The position numbers and the translations under genes are program-made. Below are positions 39,532 through 41,670 of a DNA stretch of 41,670 nucleotides, in pieces (the stretch's first letter is position 1; each line of letters starts with the position of its first letter). Origin of the DNA: a virus; the IMG/VR virus record IMGVR_UViG_3300044712_001987, positions 1-41,670 of that record; one strand, 5' to 3'. Under the pieces are notes generated by a model. That model did not search any database. It was not told where the DNA came from and was given only the letters and a program-made list of their open reading frames with translations.

Positions 39532-40293
39532 GTGATACCACGCATCATCCATCAAATATGGCTCGGCCCGCAGATGCCTGAGCAGTACCGGAAATGGCGT
39601 GAGCGGCTCACCGCGCTGCATCCAGGCTGGGACGTGCGTCTCTGGACTGCGGGTACCCTCTCGGACTATGACGAGATCCTAGACCGCTACGACCTGCGCG
39701 GCTATCACCCGACTATTGCTTCGGACGTGTTCCGAGTGATGGTCGTGCTGCAATACGGCGGATTTTACCTGGACTGTGATACCGAGCCTCTATCCTGCCT
39801 GGAACCGCTACGAGAGCATTCATTCGTTTGCCGCTATAACGGCGAGCAGTGGTACTCCGGCCGTGAGCTGCGCATAGCCAGCGGTTACGGTTTCGGGGCC
39901 GAGGCAGACAGCCAGATACTGGCATCGTACCTGGTACGGTGCGAAGCAATGCAGGGGCAAACCGATGATGTTCTGTGGCGGGTAGGGTTCCTGGGACTCT
40001 CCGCACATCTCTGGGCGCATCGCGGAGAAATCACCCTGCTGCCAAGGGCGGAATGGGAACGGTACTGTCGGCACGAAGGGCAGGCGGGATGGTCGCAATC
40101 CGGCGAGTACCGGCCGATACCTATCCGGACCTCCCTGCCGGAACCGTTCAAGAAATCCCCCCCGACCCCCCTTTTACAAAGTAGGGAGAAAAGCCGTCCC
40201 TGGCCATCCGCCGATGAAATGTTGCGTCATCATCGGGGTCCGAATACAGGATGCTGCGGGAGGCCGTCAACTCAGGAATTGAGGAGGAAGTAG
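39532..40293 (+). CDS. DXD-motif sugar transferase
   Basis: The 253-aa product belongs to the glycosyltransferases with a DXD sugar-binding motif: MIPRIIHQIWLG (1-12), a TIASDVFRVMVVLQYGGFYL block and DCD at 81-83, which should coordinate metal and nucleotide sugar. It starts with GTG. It could modify host surface polysaccharide (blocking other phages) or glycosylate tail proteins; it replaces the usual tail-fibre gene here. The last about 45 residues are low in complexity and derive partly from a half repeat at 40153-40190, so the C-terminus may be a tacked-on tail. Confidence 0.85.
   Translation: MIPRIIHQIWLGPQMPEQYRKWRERLTALHPGWDVRLWTAGTLSDYDEILDRYDLRGYHPTIASDVFRVMVVLQYGGFYLDCDTEPLSCLEPLREHSFVCRYNGEQWYSGRELRIASGYGFGAEADSQILASYLVRCEAMQGQTDDVLWRVGFLGLSAHLWAHRGEITLLPRAEWERYCRHEGQAGWSQSGEYRPIPIRTSLPEPFKKSPPTPLLQSREKSRPWPSADEMLRHHRGPNTGCCGRPSTQELRRK
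40153..40190. repeat. Half copy of the MITE-like repeat in the glycosyltransferase gene
   Basis: AAATCCCCCC followed by a CCCCCCTTTTACAAAGTAGGGAG arm matches the left half of the elements at 11875 and 16098, without the right half. It is translated in frame as a Pro-rich peptide near the end of the protein. Confidence 0.7.
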
Positions 40294-40300
40294 AAAAAGA

Positions 40301-40377
40301 GGCAGCGGCCGAACCATGCTAGAACATGGCCCGACCGCCTTCCCACTGAATGAGCAGTGAGCCGACCGAAGGCTGCC
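40301..40377 (+). other. Structured leader upstream of the methylase gene
   Basis: GGCAGC (40301-40306) can pair with GCTGCC (40372-40377), enclosing CCATG-CTAGAA-CATGG and CACTG-AATGAG-CAGTG hairpins. An alternative GCCTTC/GAAGGC stem (40337-40342, 40368-40373) would compete with the outer pair. The 145-bp gap has no gene. Mutually exclusive folds ahead of a DNA-modification gene recall the RNA control of Mu mom, but this is speculative. Confidence 0.4.
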
Positions 40378-40438
40378 CCACCCTGTACAGAGCATGGGGA
40401 GCCTAACAAAACTTGTTTGATAAATCAAGGAGGCTCAC

Positions 40439-41209
40439 GTGAGACATTATCCGATTCTTGCATGGCCCGGCGGTAAGCGACGCCTGGCGAAGGTACTTAT
40501 ACCGATGATAAACAGCAAGCCCCACACCTGCTACGTAGAGGAATTCGCAGGGGGAGGTTCTATGTTCTTTTTCAGACAACCGGCTGAGGTGGAGGTTTTA
40601 AACGATGCCAACAACGAGCTTATAAATCTTTACCGCGTCGTAAAGAACCATTTAGAAGAGTTTATACGGCAGTTCAAGTTTGCCCTCTCAAGCCGGAAAT
40701 TGTTCGAGTGGGCGAAGGCAACCCCGACCGAAGTTCTGACCGATATCCAACGCGCCGCGAGGTTTCTCTATATTCAAAAACTGGCCTTTGGTGGCAAGGT
40801 TACTGGTCAAAATTTCGGTGTTTCACCCAGTGAGCCGCCTCGATTCAACATCCTCCGCCTGGAAGAGGACCTCAGCCAGGCCCATCTTCGGCTGGCTCGG
40901 GTCTGGATCGAGCATCTCGACTGGCATGCATGCCTGAACAAATACGACAGGGACTATACGCTTCATTTTATGGACCCGCCGTACTACGAGCTGGAAGGCT
41001 ACGGAATGCCGTTCCCCCTCGAGGAATACCAAAAGATCGCCGAGGCCATGCATACCATGAAGGGTAGCGCCATTCTTACCATCAACGACCATCCGGAAAT
41101 GAAGCGGATATTCAAGGGATTCACGTCCGAAACGGTAGGTATCAACTACACAATCGGCGGCGGCGGTAAAGGTAAAAACAGGCGAGAGATGATTGTCAGG
41201 ACCTGGTAG
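40439..41209 (+). CDS. dam: DNA N6-adenine methyltransferase (Dam/D12 class)
   Basis: The 256-aa protein has the D12-class order: N-terminal LAWPGGKRRLAKVL, SAM-binding EEFAGGGSMFF (35-44), a target-recognition middle (FLYIQKLAFGGKVTGQNFG) and the catalytic DPPY (179-182). It transfers a methyl group to adenine, often in GATC. It occupies the right-end position held by the DNA-modification genes in Mu, so it probably protects packaged DNA from host restriction. GTG start with GGAGG 5 nt upstream. Confidence 0.93.
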   Translation: MRHYPILAWPGGKRRLAKVLIPMINSKPHTCYVEEFAGGGSMFFFRQPAEVEVLNDANNELINLYRVVKNHLEEFIRQFKFALSSRKLFEWAKATPTEVLTDIQRAARFLYIQKLAFGGKVTGQNFGVSPSEPPRFNILRLEEDLSQAHLRLARVWIEHLDWHACLNKYDRDYTLHFMDPPYYELEGYGMPFPLEEYQKIAEAMHTMKGSAILTINDHPEMKRIFKGFTSETVGINYTIGGGGKGKNRREMIVRTW

Positions 41210-41220
41210 GATGGGCTCTT

Positions 41221-41319
41221 GTGGCGTACTTTGATATGACCTCAATCGGAAAGCCAAGCCAGGGGGAAATCTGGGCCGCCTCAGCCATATTGATTTCCGG
41301 CGAGCGGCAAAAAGCATAA
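41221..41319 (+). CDS. Possible 32-aa protein at the right end
   Basis: A GTG start gives a frame ending SGERQKA, with IGKPSQGEIWAASAILIS in the middle, 11 bp after the methylase stop. No ribosome site is visible upstream. It may be a short real gene or a relic. Weak evidence. Confidence 0.25.
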   Translation: MAYFDMTSIGKPSQGEIWAASAILISGERQKA

Positions 41320-41347
41320 TCAAAAATGATATTCAAAATCAAAACAG

Positions 41348-41395
41348 AAGGCAAATTTAAAGCCGCTTAAAGTCCGGCCTTAAATTTGCCTTTTT
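41348..41395 (+). terminator. Terminator at the end of the late operon
   Basis: A 13-bp perfect stem, AAGGCAAATTTAA (41348-41360) and its complement (41380-41392), is followed by T residues to 41395. It lies just inside the right transposase sites and shields host DNA from late transcription. The A-rich other side could make it work both ways. Confidence 0.85.
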
Positions 41396-41405
41396 GTAAA
41401 ATGTT

Positions 41406-41455
41406 TTACTGTCAAATCAAATGCAAATCACTGCCAAAGCAAACGGCGCGTTACA
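41406..41455 (-). other. attR: Right end with transposase-binding sites R1, R2
   Basis: Read inward from the right tip, R1 (41440-41429, GCTTTGGCAGTG) and R2 (41418-41406, GATTTGACAGTAA) are inverted relative to the left-end sites and 21 bp apart, close to the R1-R2 spacing in Mu. The tip reads TGTAACGCGCC, and the GGCAGT core is at bases 21-26 from the end, exactly as on the left. I saw no clear R3. Confidence 0.85.
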
Positions 41456-41460
41456 TGTTC
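41456..41460. repeat. Right 5-bp target-site duplication
   Basis: TGTTC directly follows the terminal CA of the prophage and equals 59-63. Confidence 0.93.
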
Positions 41461-41517
41461 CGCAATAAAACCGTTTACATGCATATGATGTTGCTCGAAA
41501 GGTTACTTAAAAAGAAA

Positions 41518-41547
41518 AAGGCCTTGCGGTCGGAATCGCAAGGCCTT
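41518..41547 (-). terminator. Terminator of the tRNA-Phe gene
   Basis: Read leftward, AAGGCCTTGCG pairs perfectly with CGCAAGGCCTT around an 8-nt loop and is followed by TTTCTTTTT. It is host DNA and ends the leftward tRNA transcript about 60 bp from the prophage. Confidence 0.88.
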
Positions 41548-41556
41548 GATTTTACA

Positions 41557-41632
<76 letters not shown>

Positions 41633-41670
41633 GATTGAGCCCTCAACTTATATATTTATTTCCCCTGACT

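Larger units (their letters stand above)
64..41455 (+). mobile_element. Complete Mu-like transposable prophage (41,392 bp)
   Basis: The element begins TGTG and ends TACA, so it has the 5'-TG...CA-3' termini of Mu-family DDE elements, and a 5-bp TGTTC duplication surrounds it. Both ends place a GGCAGT core at terminal bases 21-26. Inside are a repressor, Ner, transposase A, ATPase B, GemA, a Mor activator, lysis, head and siphovirus-like tail genes and a methylase at the right end, in Mu order. I saw no frameshift or stop in any essential gene, so the element looks intact and possibly inducible. Head genes mix Mu-type (portal, MuF, gpG, protease) and lambda-type (D, E) families. Confidence 0.95.

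Overview
The window holds one complete Mu-type transposable prophage, with exact ends, in what is most likely a Geobacter-like (Desulfuromonadia) chromosome. The element spans 64-41455 (41,392 bp). It starts TGTGAATC, ends GTTACA, and is bracketed by a 5-bp target duplication, TGTTC, at 59-63 and 41456-41460. Host DNA remains only as a terminator on the left (12-54) and a tRNA-Phe gene with its terminator on the right (41518-41632). The host guess rests on GC-rich codon use and on several intergenic palindromic repeat families that I associate with Geobacter-type genomes. It is an inference.

Layout. (1) Left end, 64-245: three transposase-binding sites spaced as in Mu. (2) Leftward lysogenic arm, 268-3444: an AT-rich two-gene cargo (GAF-domain membrane protein plus a 62-aa protein), then a PD-(D/E)xK nuclease of the type I restriction R-subunit N-terminal kind in an operon with a lambda/LexA-type repressor. 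(3) Control region 3431-3605 with five copies of an AACTCTGAC operator and the early promoter. (4) Rightward early operon 3892-13462: Ner-like protein, MuA-like transposase, MuB-like ATPase, about fifteen small early proteins (several Cys-rich), DUF3164, GemA and a Mor-type activator. (5) A leftward two-gene membrane-protein moron, 13491-14133. (6) Late genes 14579-41209: lysis genes, TraR/DksA zinc finger, DUF2730, small and large terminase, DUF935 portal, MuF head protein fused to a nuclease-toxin-like domain, gpG, protease with a nested scaffold, lambda D-like and lambda E-like capsid proteins, gp36, two gp37 copies around a collagen-like protein, tail tube, G/GT chaperones with a -1 frameshift site, tape measure, a large tail protein, a split tail-hub pair, a DXD glycosyltransferase, and a Dam-type methylase next to the right end.

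How it works together. The repressor silences the early promoter in the lysogen while being co-expressed with a nuclease that may guard against other DNA. On induction, A and B drive replicative transposition and the Mor-type protein ends the early operon. An exact 24-bp repeat lies ahead of the lysis/terminase block and ahead of the capsid block, and is the best candidate for its activated late promoters. Tube, tape measure and GT chaperone without a sheath gene imply a siphovirus-like tail on a Mu-type replication system.

The most unusual points are the cargo flanked by copies of an end site, the MuF-nuclease fusion, the gp37-collagen-gp37 arrangement, the duplicated domain that seems to split the tail hub, palindromic repeats read in frame through phage genes, and signal-peptide-like N-termini on the terminase and capsid proteins.
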